From Cytobacillus purgationiresistens (lineage in GTDB: Bacteria; Bacillota; Bacilli; Bacillales; Cytobacillaceae): a DNA stretch of 64,000 nucleotides. The stretch covers positions 92,586 through 156,585 of the forward strand of contig NZ_JAUSUB010000008.1 in assembly GCF_030813235.1 (NCBI RefSeq). Reading direction: 5' to 3'. The translations under genes were made by a program, and so were the position numbers. Below the pieces are notes generated by a model. That model was not told where the DNA came from. It searched no databases and was given only the letters and a program-made list of their open reading frames with translations. This document shows positions 15,877 through 24,931 of this stretch, piece by piece; position 1 is the first letter of the stretch; each line of letters starts with the position of its first letter.

Positions 15877-18099
15877 TTAGCTGGAACAAGATTCACAGTC
15901 CTCAACTTCTGTTGATGTTGACCGCAGATAATAAGTTGTTTTAAATTTGTTTTTCCAAGCGGAAACATGCAGATCTAATAGTTCTTTTGCTTTAACATTA
16001 TTTTGAATATAAAGGTTAAAAGAAATGGCTTGATCAATATGTTTTTGTCTGCGCGCGTTTTGCTCAATGCTCCATTTTTGATCGATATGATAAGCCGATT
16101 TATAATACCAAGTCGTTTGGCTGTTCAAGTCAGGTGCTGTTACAGGGATGCGGTAATCCTTCTTTTCCTCGGAATATTGCTTATTGAAAATTGGATCAAT
16201 GCTCGGAGTGCTCCCAGCGATTAAAGCTGTAGATGCATTTGGAGCTACGGCCTGCAAGTAACCGTTTCTCATCCCATTTTTCTTAACATCTGCCATCAAA
16301 CCAGACCAATCATATTGACTTTCGGATGCCAAATATCCACGTTTTGTAAAATAAGCACCCGTATCCCAATCCGATCCTGGAAATGCTGGATAAGCTCCTT
16401 TTTCTGCTGCTAACTTCATTGAGCTATCAATCGTTAAATAAGCGATCTTCTCATAAATCTCATCTGCAAAATCGAGAGACTCTGGGCTCTCCCAGATTAT
16501 TTTATTTGTTGCTAACAGATGGTGCCATCCGAAGGTTCCAAGGCCAATTGCGCGATATTTCTGATTGGTCAGTTGACCTTGCAATACTGGAATCGTATTG
16601 ATATCAATCACATTATCAAGCATTCTAACTTGAATGGGGACTAATCTTTCTAATACTTGATCATTGTACGCTCGTGCGAGATTTATAGACGATAGATTGC
16701 AAACGACAAAATCTCCTGGGATTTTTTCAATAATGATTCTTCCATCCCTCGTATACTCTTCCTCCCGCTTTGTTACACTTTGGTTTTGAACAATTTCTGT
16801 ACATAGATTTGTACAATATATCATCCCTGCATGAGCATTTGCGTTTTTACGATTGACTTCATCCCGATAAAACATGAAAGGCGTTCCTGTCTCAAGCTGG
16901 CTTCTCATAATCATTTTCATTATTTCGATCGCCGGTACAGTTTCTTTTGACAATCCAGCATGCTGAACACATTCCTCATACTTCTGACGGAATGAACCTG
17001 ATCCTTCAGATTCATCATAGAAATCCTCTAGGGAATAACCCATTTTTTGTCTGACCTCATGGGGATCAAATAAATACCATTCTTCTCTGTTTTCTACTTT
17101 TTCCATAAATAAGTCAGGAAGACATACTCCAGTAAATAAATCATGTGTGCGCAATCTCTCATCGCCATTATTTAGCTTTGCATCTAAGAAAGAAAAGATG
17201 TCTTTATGCCATACATCAAGATACACACTGATTGCGCCTTGTCTTTGACCAAGCTGATCCACACTTACAGCCGTGTTATTCAACTGTTTCATCCAAGGAA
17301 GAACACCTGAAGAAGCACCTTTGAAGCCCTTTATTTCACTGCCGCGGCTGCGGATTTTCCCAAGATAAACGCCAATTCCCCCACCGTTTTTAGATAGAGC
17401 TGCAATATCTGTATTACTGTCATAAATGGAATCGAGGCTATCATCCACTGTTTCAATAAAACAGCTGGATAGCTGCCCCCAGTTTTTCCCTGCGTTCGTT
17501 AACGTTGGTGTTGCAACAGTCATATACAGATTGCTCATCGCCCAATAAGCTTCTTTAACCAATTCCAATCTATTGGAAGTTTCTTTTTTCATTAATACCA
17601 TAGCTATAATCATGAATCGCTCCTGTGGCAATTCATAAATATTCTTCATTCTATCCTTTGCTAAGTATCGGTCTGCCAGCATTTTCACACCTAAATAGGT
17701 GAAAAGCTGATCGCGTTCTGGAGAAATGAATGTACCTAACTCATCAATATCTTCTTTTGAATAAGTGTTTAGTAAGTCTTTTTCATAGATATCCAGTTCA
17801 GTAAGCTTCTTTAGTAGAGAATAGAAATCTCCGTAAGCTTGTTCATCTGAATAATTCCTATTGAGTGCAGCTTCTTTATATATCTTTTTCGAATATAATT
17901 GTGCTGCAACATAGGTCCAATCAGGCTCATCCATCGATATGTAGGATAAGCATTCCAGAATGAGTTGCTCATATATTGTTGATGAATCTAAATGATCCAT
18001 TTGCTCCGCTCTATTTTTCAATGATTGTATAGGTAATTTAGGGAATGATTTCATTAGTTCGTCAAAATTGATTTCATAACTTACTTCTAATATTTTCAA
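15877..18099 (-). CDS. nrdA: Class I ribonucleoside-diphosphate reductase, alpha subunit
   Basis: The 740-residue catalytic subunit has the barrel motifs TPTLTNAGK, SSCFIETVDDSLDSIYD, NGGGIGVYLGKIRSRGS and AVAPNASTALIAGSTPSIDP. It ends in the redox-active tail DCESCSS. The first 75 residues resemble an ATP-cone, but the usual opening KRDG strand is missing, so overall allosteric control may be altered. The start ATG 18097-18099 follows a GGAGG site. A cobalamin riboswitch and a terminator lie upstream. This suggests that B12 switches this B12-independent enzyme off, as known where a B12-dependent NrdJ is also present. Confidence 0.92.
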   Translation of the reverse strand: MKILEVSYEINFDELMKSFPKLPIQSLKNRAEQMDHLDSSTIYEQLILECLSYISMDEPDWTYVAAQLYSKKIYKEAALNRNYSDEQAYGDFYSLLKKLTELDIYEKDLLNTYSKEDIDELGTFISPERDQLFTYLGVKMLADRYLAKDRMKNIYELPQERFMIIAMVLMKKETSNRLELVKEAYWAMSNLYMTVATPTLTNAGKNWGQLSSCFIETVDDSLDSIYDSNTDIAALSKNGGGIGVYLGKIRSRGSEIKGFKGASSGVLPWMKQLNNTAVSVDQLGQRQGAISVYLDVWHKDIFSFLDAKLNNGDERLRTHDLFTGVCLPDLFMEKVENREEWYLFDPHEVRQKMGYSLEDFYDESEGSGSFRQKYEECVQHAGLSKETVPAIEIMKMIMRSQLETGTPFMFYRDEVNRKNANAHAGMIYCTNLCTEIVQNQSVTKREEEYTRDGRIIIEKIPGDFVVCNLSSINLARAYNDQVLERLVPIQVRMLDNVIDINTIPVLQGQLTNQKYRAIGLGTFGWHHLLATNKIIWESPESLDFADEIYEKIAYLTIDSSMKLAAEKGAYPAFPGSDWDTGAYFTKRGYLASESQYDWSGLMADVKKNGMRNGYLQAVAPNASTALIAGSTPSIDPIFNKQYSEEKKDYRIPVTAPDLNSQTTWYYKSAYHIDQKWSIEQNARRQKHIDQAISFNLYIQNNVKAKELLDLHVSAWKNKFKTTYYLRSTSTEVEDCESCSS

Positions 18100-18124
18100 A
18101 TTAATTCCTCCTCCAAATGTGAAA

Positions 18125-18290
18125 CGAAATGCGTAGGCGCCTTGTTCAGGCCCGACAAGCTTAAGACGGATTGGCAGGAAGGTTGTTCTTCACCTTCCTG
18201 ACGATTTGGCTTAAGACCTCGAGGGGCTAGGCGCTGAAGCTAGGCAAACGAAATGCGTAGGCGCCTTGATCAGGCCCGACTTTTATGGAA
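18125..18290. repeat. Dispersed hairpin repeat, copy 2 plus a partial copy
   Basis: One copy (about 18130-18245) has GGCGCCTTG, CCCGACAAGCTTAAG, an inner stem (AGGAAGGT / ACCTTCCT), CTTAAGACCTCGAGG and GCTAGGCGCTGAAGCTAG. A second 5' fragment (18247-18287) repeats ACGAAATGCGTAGGCGCC immediately after. It lies between the riboswitch terminator and nrdA. Confidence 0.7.
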
Positions 18291-18328
18291 ATCTTAATCC
18301 TCAAGGGTTGACAGAGCTGAAATTGAAC

Positions 18329-18358
18329 AAAAAAAATCCGCTCAAGGATTTGAGCGGA
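18329..18358 (-). terminator. Riboswitch terminator upstream of nrdA
   Basis: TCCGCTCAA and TTGAGCGGA form a stem followed by T8 on the minus strand. It lies between the cobalamin aptamer and nrdA and is the likely expression platform. Confidence 0.8.
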
Positions 18359-18449
18359 TAAAACGACAGAATAATAATAAAGCATGACGCACCTTCACTA
18401 TGTACTATCGTTTCATCTTCCCAACCCCCGAAGAAAAAGAAACTTTAGA

Positions 18450-18635
18450 TTAAGGTGGCAGGTCTCCTGGCTCATGCTTCATTCTACTAAAAGCCCTTCC
18501 CGTTTCTCCGAATATTTTCGGATGAAACAGTGGCATGCTTTGTTCGTCGACACTTACAGTTGCGGGGACAGCTCCGGATTTAGACCGGATTCCCTATTAT
18601 GTTCTGATAGAACACCATCGCTTAATCACTATATG
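18450..18635 (-). ncRNA. Cobalamin (B12) riboswitch
   Basis: On the minus strand the element contains the B12 box AGCCAGGAGACCTGCC (complement at 18457-18472). It also has GCCACTG, the GGGAAG segment and the 5' part with GGTGTTC, AATAGGGAATCCGG and GAGCTGTCCCCGCAACTG. These appear in the order of the cobalamin riboswitch consensus. It precedes a terminator and the ribonucleotide reductase genes, so adenosylcobalamin should reduce their transcription. Confidence 0.93.
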
Positions 18636-18764
18636 TAGTTGTTGTTTTCATTTCCATACACAATATATTGTATGAGTAATTCTATCATAAGGAATTACAG
18701 ATTTCAAATTATTTTTCTTTTAAAGAGAGAATCTCGTTCCCCATTTCTTTTTTAACTATCTCGT

Positions 18765-19572
18765 TCGAGGTATTAGTTCGATCTTATTTTGATTTACAGA
18801 TTTATCATTTGCCCTCTTGTTCGGGCACTAGTTCGATCATCTTCTTTACCCTATTGTTCTTTTCCAGCTCATTCGGGCATTAGTTTGATTATCTAGTTAA
18901 CCCTTTTACTCTTTTCCAGCTCATTCGGGCACTAGTTTGATCATCTAGTTAACCCTTTTACTCTTTTCCAGCTCATTCGGGCACTAGTTTGATCATCTAG
19001 TTTACCCTTTTACTCTTTTCCAGCTCATTCGGGCACTAGTTTGATCATCTAGTTTACCCTTTTACTCTTTTCCAGCCTGTTCGGGCACTAGTTTGATTAT
19101 CTAGTTTACCCTTTTGTTCTTTTCCAGCTCATTCGGGCACTAGTTTGATCATCTAGTTTACCCTTTTACTCTTTTCCAGCTCATTCGGGCATTAGTTTGA
19201 TTATCTAGTTAACCCTTTTACTCTTTTCCAGCCTGTTCGGGCATTAGTTTGATCATCTAGTTTACCCTTTTACTCTTTTCCAGCTCGTTCGGGCATTAGT
19301 TTGATCATCTAGTTTACCCTCTTGTTCTTTTCCATCCCATTCGGGCACTAGTTTGATCATCTAGTTAACCCTTTTACTCTTTTCCAGCTCATTCGGGCAT
19401 TAGTTTGATCATCTAGTTTACCCTTTTACTCTTTTCCAGCCTGTTCGGGCACTAGTTCGATCATCTAGTTTACCCTTTTGTTCTTTTCCATCCCATTCGG
19501 GCACTAGTTCGATCATCTAGTTACCCGTTTATCCTTCACCTATCACTTCCGGTTATTAGTTCGATCTTCAAG
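18765..19572. repeat. 52-bp tandem repeat array A (about 16 units)
   Basis: Cores ACTAG/ATTAG occur at 18772, then every 52 bases from 18827 to 19555 without exception. Each unit reads GGGCACTAGTTTGATCATC, then TAGTTTACCCTTTT, then a spacer such as ACTCTTTTCCAGCTCATTC. ACTAG and CTAGT are inverted repeats nine bases apart. The period is not a multiple of three and no long frame is open. Units vary by a few substitutions, and the outermost are most diverged. The array fills the space between the copA terminator and the nrd leader. Confidence 0.95.
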
Positions 19573-19592
19573 TTCCTAAAGATAAAATAAAT

Positions 19593-19635
19593 GTAAAAAA
19601 TAAACGCCACCCAAATTTACAGAGCGGCGTTTATT
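19593..19635 (-). terminator. copA terminator
   Basis: AATAAACGCC and GGCGTTTATT pair around an interior with a further short GC stem, and on the minus strand a T-rich tail follows directly. Confidence 0.8.
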
Positions 19636-19672
19636 GTAACATCATTTGTATAAAAGTTCAAAACCCATAATC

Positions 19673-22090
19673 TTAAAGTTTCACTCGCTGTAATCTTAAA
19701 GCATTTAAGACAACGGATACCGAACTGAATGCCATTGCTGCCCCAGCAAGCCAAGGGGCCAGAAAACCTGCTGCTGCAATTGGAATACCTAAAGTGTTAT
19801 ATCCAAATGCCCAGAATAGGTTCTGCTTAATATTTTTGATTGTCTTTTTACTCATAAGAATAGCATCAGCAATGCTGTTCAGGTCTCCGCGCATCAAGGT
19901 GATATCTGCCGCTTCCATAGCAATATCTGTTCCTGTGCCAATTGCCATACCGATATCAGCAACAGCTAGGGCTGGGGCATCGTTAATACCATCTCCAACC
20001 ATTGCGACCTTTTTGCCTTGCTGCTGAAGTTTTTTCACTTCTTCCGCTTTTCCTTCTGGAAGCACTTCTGCAATCGTTCTGTCGATTCCAACTTCCTTAG
20101 CAATCGCATTTGCAGTCAATTGATTATCTCCAGTCATCATAATGACATCGAGGCCCATATCTTTTAATCTGCGGATCGCTTCCTTTGAAGAATCCTTGAC
20201 TGTGTCTGCCACTGCAATCATTCCCATATAATTACCATCCACAGCTACGAGCATCGCTGTTTTACCATTGGATTCTAAATCTTCCATTATTGGCAAAACA
20301 GACTTGATATCAATCTGATTGCTCTTCATTAATCTTCTTGTACCGATTAGAACTGCCTTGCCTCCCACTTGCGCTTTTACGCCATACCCAGGAATGGCTT
20401 CGAATTGCTCAGGGCTGTCTATCGCGATTCCCTTTCCTTCAATCCCTTGTACAATCGCTTCAGCTAAAGGATGCTCAGATGACTTTTCAGCAGATCCTAC
20501 AAGCTTCAGAAATTCTGACTTTTCCATTTTCCCTGCATCAATGACATCAGTTAAAACGGGTTTCCCATTTGTAACTGTTCCAGTTTTATCAACCACAACA
20601 GTATTGATTAGATGTGTTAATTCTAAATGTTCGCCGCCTTTAAACAGTATCCCATTTTCAGCTGCTCTTCCTGATCCTGCCATGATAGAAGTAGGTGTAG
20701 CTAATCCTAATGCACAAGGGCACGCGATTACTAGGACGGCAATTACTTTTTCTAATGCACCGCCAAAGTCACCAGGACTGAGCCATAGGTACCAAATGAA
20801 AAAGGTAATAACAGCTATGCCGATAACGATTGGCACGAAGATTCCAGAAATCTTATCGGCTAATCGTTGAATCGGCGCTTTTGAACCTTGTGCTTGTTCA
20901 ACGACTTTAACAATTTGAGCCAGGGCCGTTTCCCTGCCTACCTTTGTTGCTTCTACTTTTAAAAAACCATTTTTATTAACGGTTGAGCCAATTACCTCAT
21001 CGCCAGCTGTTTTATCTACCGGCACGCTCTCGCCAGTTAGCATTGATTCATCTAATGCGGAATGGCCTTCGAGAATGATTCCATCTACTGGAACCTTTTC
21101 TCCTGGCTTGACGAAGACAACATCACCTTTACGCACTTCTTCAATCTCTACAACCATTTCTTCTCCATCTCGTAAAACGGTTGCCGTCTTTGCCTGCAAG
21201 CCCATCAATTTCTTTATTGCTTCTGAAGAGCGGCCTTTAGCACGTGCTTCGAATAATTTCCCTAATAAAATGAGCGTGATGATGATCGCACTTGTTTCAA
21301 AATATAAATCAACATGGTGTGCATGTGTTTGACCTAACGATTGAATTCCTAGATACAGGCTATAAAAATAGGCTGCGGACGTCCCTAATGCGACAAGGAC
21401 ATCCATATTGGCGCTTCCATTGCGAAGCGCTTTATACGCACCTACATAGAACTGCCAGCCAATTATAAATTGCACGGGTGTCGCCAGTGCGAGCTGTACC
21501 CAAGGGTTCATAAGGAAATCTGGCATATAAATGAATGAAGTAAATTCAAAGTGACCGACCATCGTCCAAAGGAGAGGAAGAGACAATATAAGTGCCGCAA
21601 TAAATTTCCACTTTTGCTTCTCTATCGCCTTTTCACGAAAATCGCTTGCCTCATCATCTTTCTTCAATTTTGCCTGATAACCAATCTTATCTACTTTCTC
21701 AATTAATTCTTGCACAGATACTTGCTCTGGATTATACTCGACCGTTCCGGTTTCCAAAGCCAGATTAACATTTGCGCTTTTAACACCCGGTTGCTTGTTA
21801 AGAACTTTTTCGATACGTGAAGAACAGGCGGCACAGGTCATACCTGCAATATCAAACTCCGCCTTTTCTGAAACAACTGAATAGCCAAGGGCTTCAATTT
21901 TTTCATTGAATTGTTTTTCGCTTATAATGTCAGAATTATATTTGATTGAAGCTTTTTCAAGCGCCAAATTCACATTCGCATCCTCTACGCCTTCTAGCTT
22001 TTTTAAACCCTTTTCAATTCTTGTTGAACAGGCTGCGCAGGTCATACCCGCGATCGGTAAGTTAACCTCTTTATTAGAGGAACTACTCAT
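19673..22090 (-). CDS. copA: Copper-exporting P1B-type ATPase CopA
   Basis: The 805-residue Cu(I) pump has two N-terminal metal-binding domains (GMTCAACS at about residues 15-22 and again near 86) and eight membrane helices. The transport motif is [12 protein letters not shown], the phosphorylation site [11 protein letters not shown], then SSEHPLAEA and the hinge [14 protein letters not shown]. It expels cytosolic Cu(I) received from CopZ. The start ATG 22088-22090 follows GAAGGAG. A CsoR-type box at 22124-22140 lies in its own leader, separate from the csoR-copZ promoter. Confidence 0.97.
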   Translation of the reverse strand: MSSSSNKEVNLPIAGMTCAACSTRIEKGLKKLEGVEDANVNLALEKASIKYNSDIISEKQFNEKIEALGYSVVSEKAEFDIAGMTCAACSSRIEKVLNKQPGVKSANVNLALETGTVEYNPEQVSVQELIEKVDKIGYQAKLKKDDEASDFREKAIEKQKWKFIAALILSLPLLWTMVGHFEFTSFIYMPDFLMNPWVQLALATPVQFIIGWQFYVGAYKALRNGSANMDVLVALGTSAAYFYSLYLGIQSLGQTHAHHVDLYFETSAIIITLILLGKLFEARAKGRSSEAIKKLMGLQAKTATVLRDGEEMVVEIEEVRKGDVVFVKPGEKVPVDGIILEGHSALDESMLTGESVPVDKTAGDEVIGSTVNKNGFLKVEATKVGRETALAQIVKVVEQAQGSKAPIQRLADKISGIFVPIVIGIAVITFFIWYLWLSPGDFGGALEKVIAVLVIACPCALGLATPTSIMAGSGRAAENGILFKGGEHLELTHLINTVVVDKTGTVTNGKPVLTDVIDAGKMEKSEFLKLVGSAEKSSEHPLAEAIVQGIEGKGIAIDSPEQFEAIPGYGVKAQVGGKAVLIGTRRLMKSNQIDIKSVLPIMEDLESNGKTAMLVAVDGNYMGMIAVADTVKDSSKEAIRRLKDMGLDVIMMTGDNQLTANAIAKEVGIDRTIAEVLPEGKAEEVKKLQQQGKKVAMVGDGINDAPALAVADIGMAIGTGTDIAMEAADITLMRGDLNSIADAILMSKKTIKNIKQNLFWAFGYNTLGIPIAAAGFLAPWLAGAAMAFSSVSVVLNALRLQRVKL

Positions 22091-22123
22091 TATCGGACAA
22101 CTCCTTCATATGTCAACTATACT

Positions 22124-22140
22124 ATACCCATCTACCCTAT
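22124..22140. promoter_or_regulatory. CsoR-type operator upstream of copA
   Basis: ATACCCATCTACCCTAT shares the plan ATACCC-N3-TACCCTAT with the csoR leader site, and lies 34 bases before the copA start. Confidence 0.6.
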
Positions 22141-22194
22141 ATAAAAGCCAAAAAAGAGGACGTGCCTTAGTATGCACGCAACACTCTTATTTCA

Positions 22195-22401
22195 TTAATT
22201 AACGTCATAACCTTGGTCATCGATCGTTTCTTTGATATCTTTAAGACTGACTGCAGATGAATCATAATTGACCTTCACTTGGCCATTTGCAAGATCTACA
22301 GCTACCTTGTCAACACCCTTTAATTCTCCTACACTGCCTTCTACCGCTTTGACACAATGTCCACAAGTCATTCCAGTTACATTTAAAGTTACACTTTCCA
22401 T
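22195..22401 (-). CDS. copZ: Copper chaperone CopZ
   Basis: This 68-residue heavy-metal-associated domain protein has Cys13 and Cys16 in GMTCGHCVKAVE. It binds Cu(I) and delivers it to the CopA N-terminal domains. It is encoded between csoR and copA, with 14 bases separating it from the csoR stop. Length and fold are standard for CopZ. Confidence 0.95.
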   Translation of the reverse strand: MESVTLNVTGMTCGHCVKAVEGSVGELKGVDKVAVDLANGQVKVNYDSSAVSLKDIKETIDDQGYDVN

Positions 22402-22415
22402 GCTATATATCCTCC

Positions 22416-22754
22416 TTATTTTTTCATTAATTTTTGAACGGTTATTAGAAACTCATCAAGGACTTCATCATCGCCTTCATGGATTCTTTCGACTACACAG
22501 CTTTTCAAATGGCCTTCAAGCAATAACTTCGCTACACTATTTAATGCAGATTGGGTCGCTGAGATTTGAGTGATCACATCATCACAATACGTGTCTTTTT
22601 CAATCAAACCTTTAATTCCGCGAATCTGCCCTTCAATCCGATTTAAGCGAGTCACTAAGTTCTTCTTCACTTTATCTGAATGGTGACTTTGTCTATTAGA
22701 GGTTACCGTACAGGATTCATTCTCATTTTCTTCTTGATCAAATTCAGCAGCCAT
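22416..22754 (-). CDS. csoR: Copper-sensing repressor CsoR
   Basis: The 112-residue repressor has an unstructured N-terminal extension and the CsoR helical core. The Cu(I) ligands are Cys57 (TYCDDV), His82 and Cys86 (EGHLKSC). It releases DNA upon Cu(I) binding, derepressing copZ and copA. GGAGGTGATTCA precedes ATG 22752-22754. Its own promoter at 22778-22807 contains the operator-like box, so it is autoregulated. It is a paralogue of the CstR at 6226-6486, from which the ligand His distinguishes it. Confidence 0.95.
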   Translation of the reverse strand: MAAEFDQEENENESCTVTSNRQSHHSDKVKKNLVTRLNRIEGQIRGIKGLIEKDTYCDDVITQISATQSALNSVAKLLLEGHLKSCVVERIHEGDDEVLDEFLITVQKLMKK

Positions 22755-22777
22755 TGAATCACCTCCTTCACAACTTC

Positions 22778-22807
22778 ATTATATTATACCCCGGTACCCT
22801 ATGTAAA
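22778..22807 (-). promoter_or_regulatory. csoR-copZ promoter with CsoR-type operator in the spacer
   Basis: On the minus strand TTTACA (22802-22807) and TATAAT (22778-22783) are 18 bases apart. The 17-base box ATACCCCGGTACCCTAT (22786-22802) overlaps the spacer and the -35 hexamer, so bound CsoR would block RNA polymerase. Confidence 0.7.
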
Positions 22808-22940
22808 GTGATTAATTGATAAAAAATGATTAATATGTTCCAAAACTAAATGGACAGCACCTACTTGTCCTACCAAAATGCTTAGTATTTAAATAAATCA
22901 TTTCATATATTCCTGTTAGATTCCAATATTTAGACTCAGA

Positions 22941-22972
22941 AACAGCCACCTTGGTTAAAAGGTGGCTGTTTT
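22941..22972. terminator. Terminator after sspH
   Basis: AACAGCCACCTT and AAGGTGGCTGTT form a perfect 12-base stem with a six-base loop, followed by T-runs on both strands. Confidence 0.8.
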
Positions 22973-22974
22973 GT

Positions 22975-23157
22975 TCAAATCTCCTTCAAATCAGATACAT
23001 CCACTTCAGTTCTCTCTTCTAAAGGGACTCCGCGTAAATGAACGGTGACCGTTCTGTCATCTTCATGCAATTGATCGACCCATACTGATGTTCCATTGTA
23101 TTGCACTTTCACATCACTTGTAGAAGACAGAATTTGCTTTAATCGTTTGGACTCCAT
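22975..23157 (-). CDS. sspH: Small acid-soluble spore protein H
   Basis: The 60-residue protein matches the minor SspH family: a MESKRLKQIL opening, VKVQYNGTSVWVDQL and a final EVDVSDLKEI. These proteins are made in the forespore under sigma-G and contribute to the spore core. The gene is short, monocistronic and ends at a strong terminator. It is a good indicator of a spore former. Confidence 0.85.
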   Translation of the reverse strand: MESKRLKQILSSTSDVKVQYNGTSVWVDQLHEDDRTVTVHLRGVPLEERTEVDVSDLKEI

Positions 23158-23237
23158 TCGATCACACTCCTCAATAATATCTTTTTATTTTTTGAGAAGT
23201 TGGAGATATTATGCACATTATCTTTAAAAAAGGATGA

Positions 23238-23633
23238 TTAATTAGGAGAGACAATTTCCACTTTCATTCGATCTGGGTCCTCGAAGAAAACAGCATAATG
23301 TTGTTCTCCGCCTGCAAAAGGATGATGATTTCTATATAAAATACTGACTCCTCTTTCCTCCAGCTTTGCGGTCATATGATTGACATGCTCTCTTGACTCT
23401 CCGTGAAAAGCAATATGATTTAATCCGGTTCGGCCTCGATGGAAGGCTGTGGAAAGGAATCTATCCTCTGTTTGGACAAATACTAAGTAGGAATCACCCA
23501 GCTTCCAGCTCTTTCCCTTATCCCATTTTTGAAATGGTTTATATCCTAAATCTTCTAAAAGCCAGCTCCAAAATTCGATAGATTGCTGTAAATTCGATAC
23601 ATTTATTTCAAGATGATGAATAAGTCCTTTCAA
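23238..23633 (-). CDS. VOC-family (glyoxalase/bleomycin-resistance fold) protein
   Basis: This is a 131-residue single-domain VOC protein. The opening LIHHLEINVSNLQQSIEFWSWLL supplies the first metal-ligand histidine, and LNHIAFHG and MKVEIVSPN supply the later His and Glu. It is a metal-dependent enzyme or ligand-binding protein; substrate cannot be told from sequence. It is monocistronic, between sspH and the divergent DUF3900-like gene. Confidence 0.85.
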   Translation of the reverse strand: MKGLIHHLEINVSNLQQSIEFWSWLLEDLGYKPFQKWDKGKSWKLGDSYLVFVQTEDRFLSTAFHRGRTGLNHIAFHGESREHVNHMTAKLEERGVSILYRNHHPFAGGEQHYAVFFEDPDRMKVEIVSPN

Positions 23634-23774
23634 CTTTTATTACCTCCAAAAGAAATCAGGATGTTTTTATTATAATAAATATTCTATCTTTTTACTAATA
23701 GCTGCAGGTTGACGTTCTTGCCATCATTTTTTATACTGTTAAAGTTCAAATTTATGAAATTAGGTGGAACTATT

Positions 23775-24833
23775 ATGGATTTTGATATAAATTTTATTTC
23801 ATTCTACGTTATCCAAGTAGAGGGCAAGGGAGACAAAACAAATAAATTCATAAAGCATTTTCAAACACTAGATCAAGAAGGATATGAACGCAGCGCACTA
23901 AAGGACTTTCTTGATGGAGAGTTATTAAAAATATCTAAGCGAAAAGTAGAACGGCATCCTAAAACGGATCAAGCACCGACAAAAATCGGTCGCTTTATTG
24001 TTGAGCCTGGTCATGAACTCAACTCAAACCCTAACTATAATCTTTTTCATAAAGTTCGATTTGCGAAATCTATGGAGACTTTTAAGGAAGGAAATGAACA
24101 AATTGTTAATGCCTATATTGATGCAGCAGCTGTCCGTGGAGGGGTCGTGTTAGTAGCGACAGCCAAATTACGAAAATACTTTGATGAACCATTTTTATTT
24201 ATTATGAAATGCGACTTCGAGCCAAAGGTGGCCACGATTTCAGATGAATCCACATTAATTCGAAATGTCGAAATGGCCATTACAACGAAAAATATGAAGT
24301 CTATCCAATACCCATTTATGCCTGAAGAAGGCATGGTTGAAGAAGGTGAATTAAAAATTCACCAAGCCTCTCATGCACGCTACTTTGAGGATTTTTTAAA
24401 GTTTGTCGAATATGAAGACTCCATGCCTGTGATTATGAAATCCCAAGTAATGCATATGGTGCAAGAGCATGCGCAGGAAACCTTTGCTGATAATAGTGAG
24501 GAAATGCAGCAATTCGAGGAGTCATTAGAAATTTGGGAAGCGAGTGAAAAAAGGGAAATTCAAGAGCGCCTGGATACCCATCAAGTGATGGAAGCAGCAG
24601 CCCAAATCGTTGAACACACACCAGAGGCTGAGCTGAGAATGAAGATCGGCAACACCTCTGTTAAGGGTTTGCTTTCCGACTTTGGCGATCATGTTCATCT
24701 CGGAAAGATAAACGGACGTTATGTATTATTAATTGAGTCCGAATCGATTGTGTTTGAAAAAGGGGTTTCACCAATCGAATTTCATAAACCTGATGATTTA
24801 ACAGGAATTATTGAAAAAATCAACAATAAATAG
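23775..24833 (+). CDS. DUF3900-like cytosolic protein of unknown function
   Basis: The 352-residue soluble protein is rich in charged residues and has no membrane segment. It resembles the Bacillus DUF3900 family (opening MDFDINFISFYVIQVEGKG). The frame extends back to 23709, but AGGTGG lies eight bases before ATG 23775. Its internal region about 255-300 is helical with many Glu residues. No function is known. A strong terminator follows. Confidence 0.7.
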   Translation: MDFDINFISFYVIQVEGKGDKTNKFIKHFQTLDQEGYERSALKDFLDGELLKISKRKVERHPKTDQAPTKIGRFIVEPGHELNSNPNYNLFHKVRFAKSMETFKEGNEQIVNAYIDAAAVRGGVVLVATAKLRKYFDEPFLFIMKCDFEPKVATISDESTLIRNVEMAITTKNMKSIQYPFMPEEGMVEEGELKIHQASHARYFEDFLKFVEYEDSMPVIMKSQVMHMVQEHAQETFADNSEEMQQFEESLEIWEASEKREIQERLDTHQVMEAAAQIVEHTPEAELRMKIGNTSVKGLLSDFGDHVHLGKINGRYVLLIESESIVFEKGVSPIEFHKPDDLTGIIEKINNK

Positions 24834-24851
24834 TTTTTTCAAATGTAAAAA

Positions 24852-24905
24852 TGGACAATAAAGGCACAAGTGAAGAACACCGGCCTTTATTGTCCAAGCT
24901 TTTTA
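24852..24905. terminator. Terminator between convergent 23775 gene and hmp
   Basis: TGGACAATAAAGGC and GCCTTTATTGTCCA form a perfect 14-base stem with a T-rich tail on the plus strand and an A/T-rich flank on the other. Confidence 0.8.
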
Positions 24906-24931
24906 TTGTTTACGTTTTGGATTAGTACAAC

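Noticed and set aside
18765..19572. CRISPR array
   Set aside because: There are no unique spacers; whole 52-bp units repeat with point changes, and no cas genes are near.
20319..20870. 183-codon frame antisense to copA
   Set aside because: It is a shadow of the strong codon bias of copA and has no start signal.
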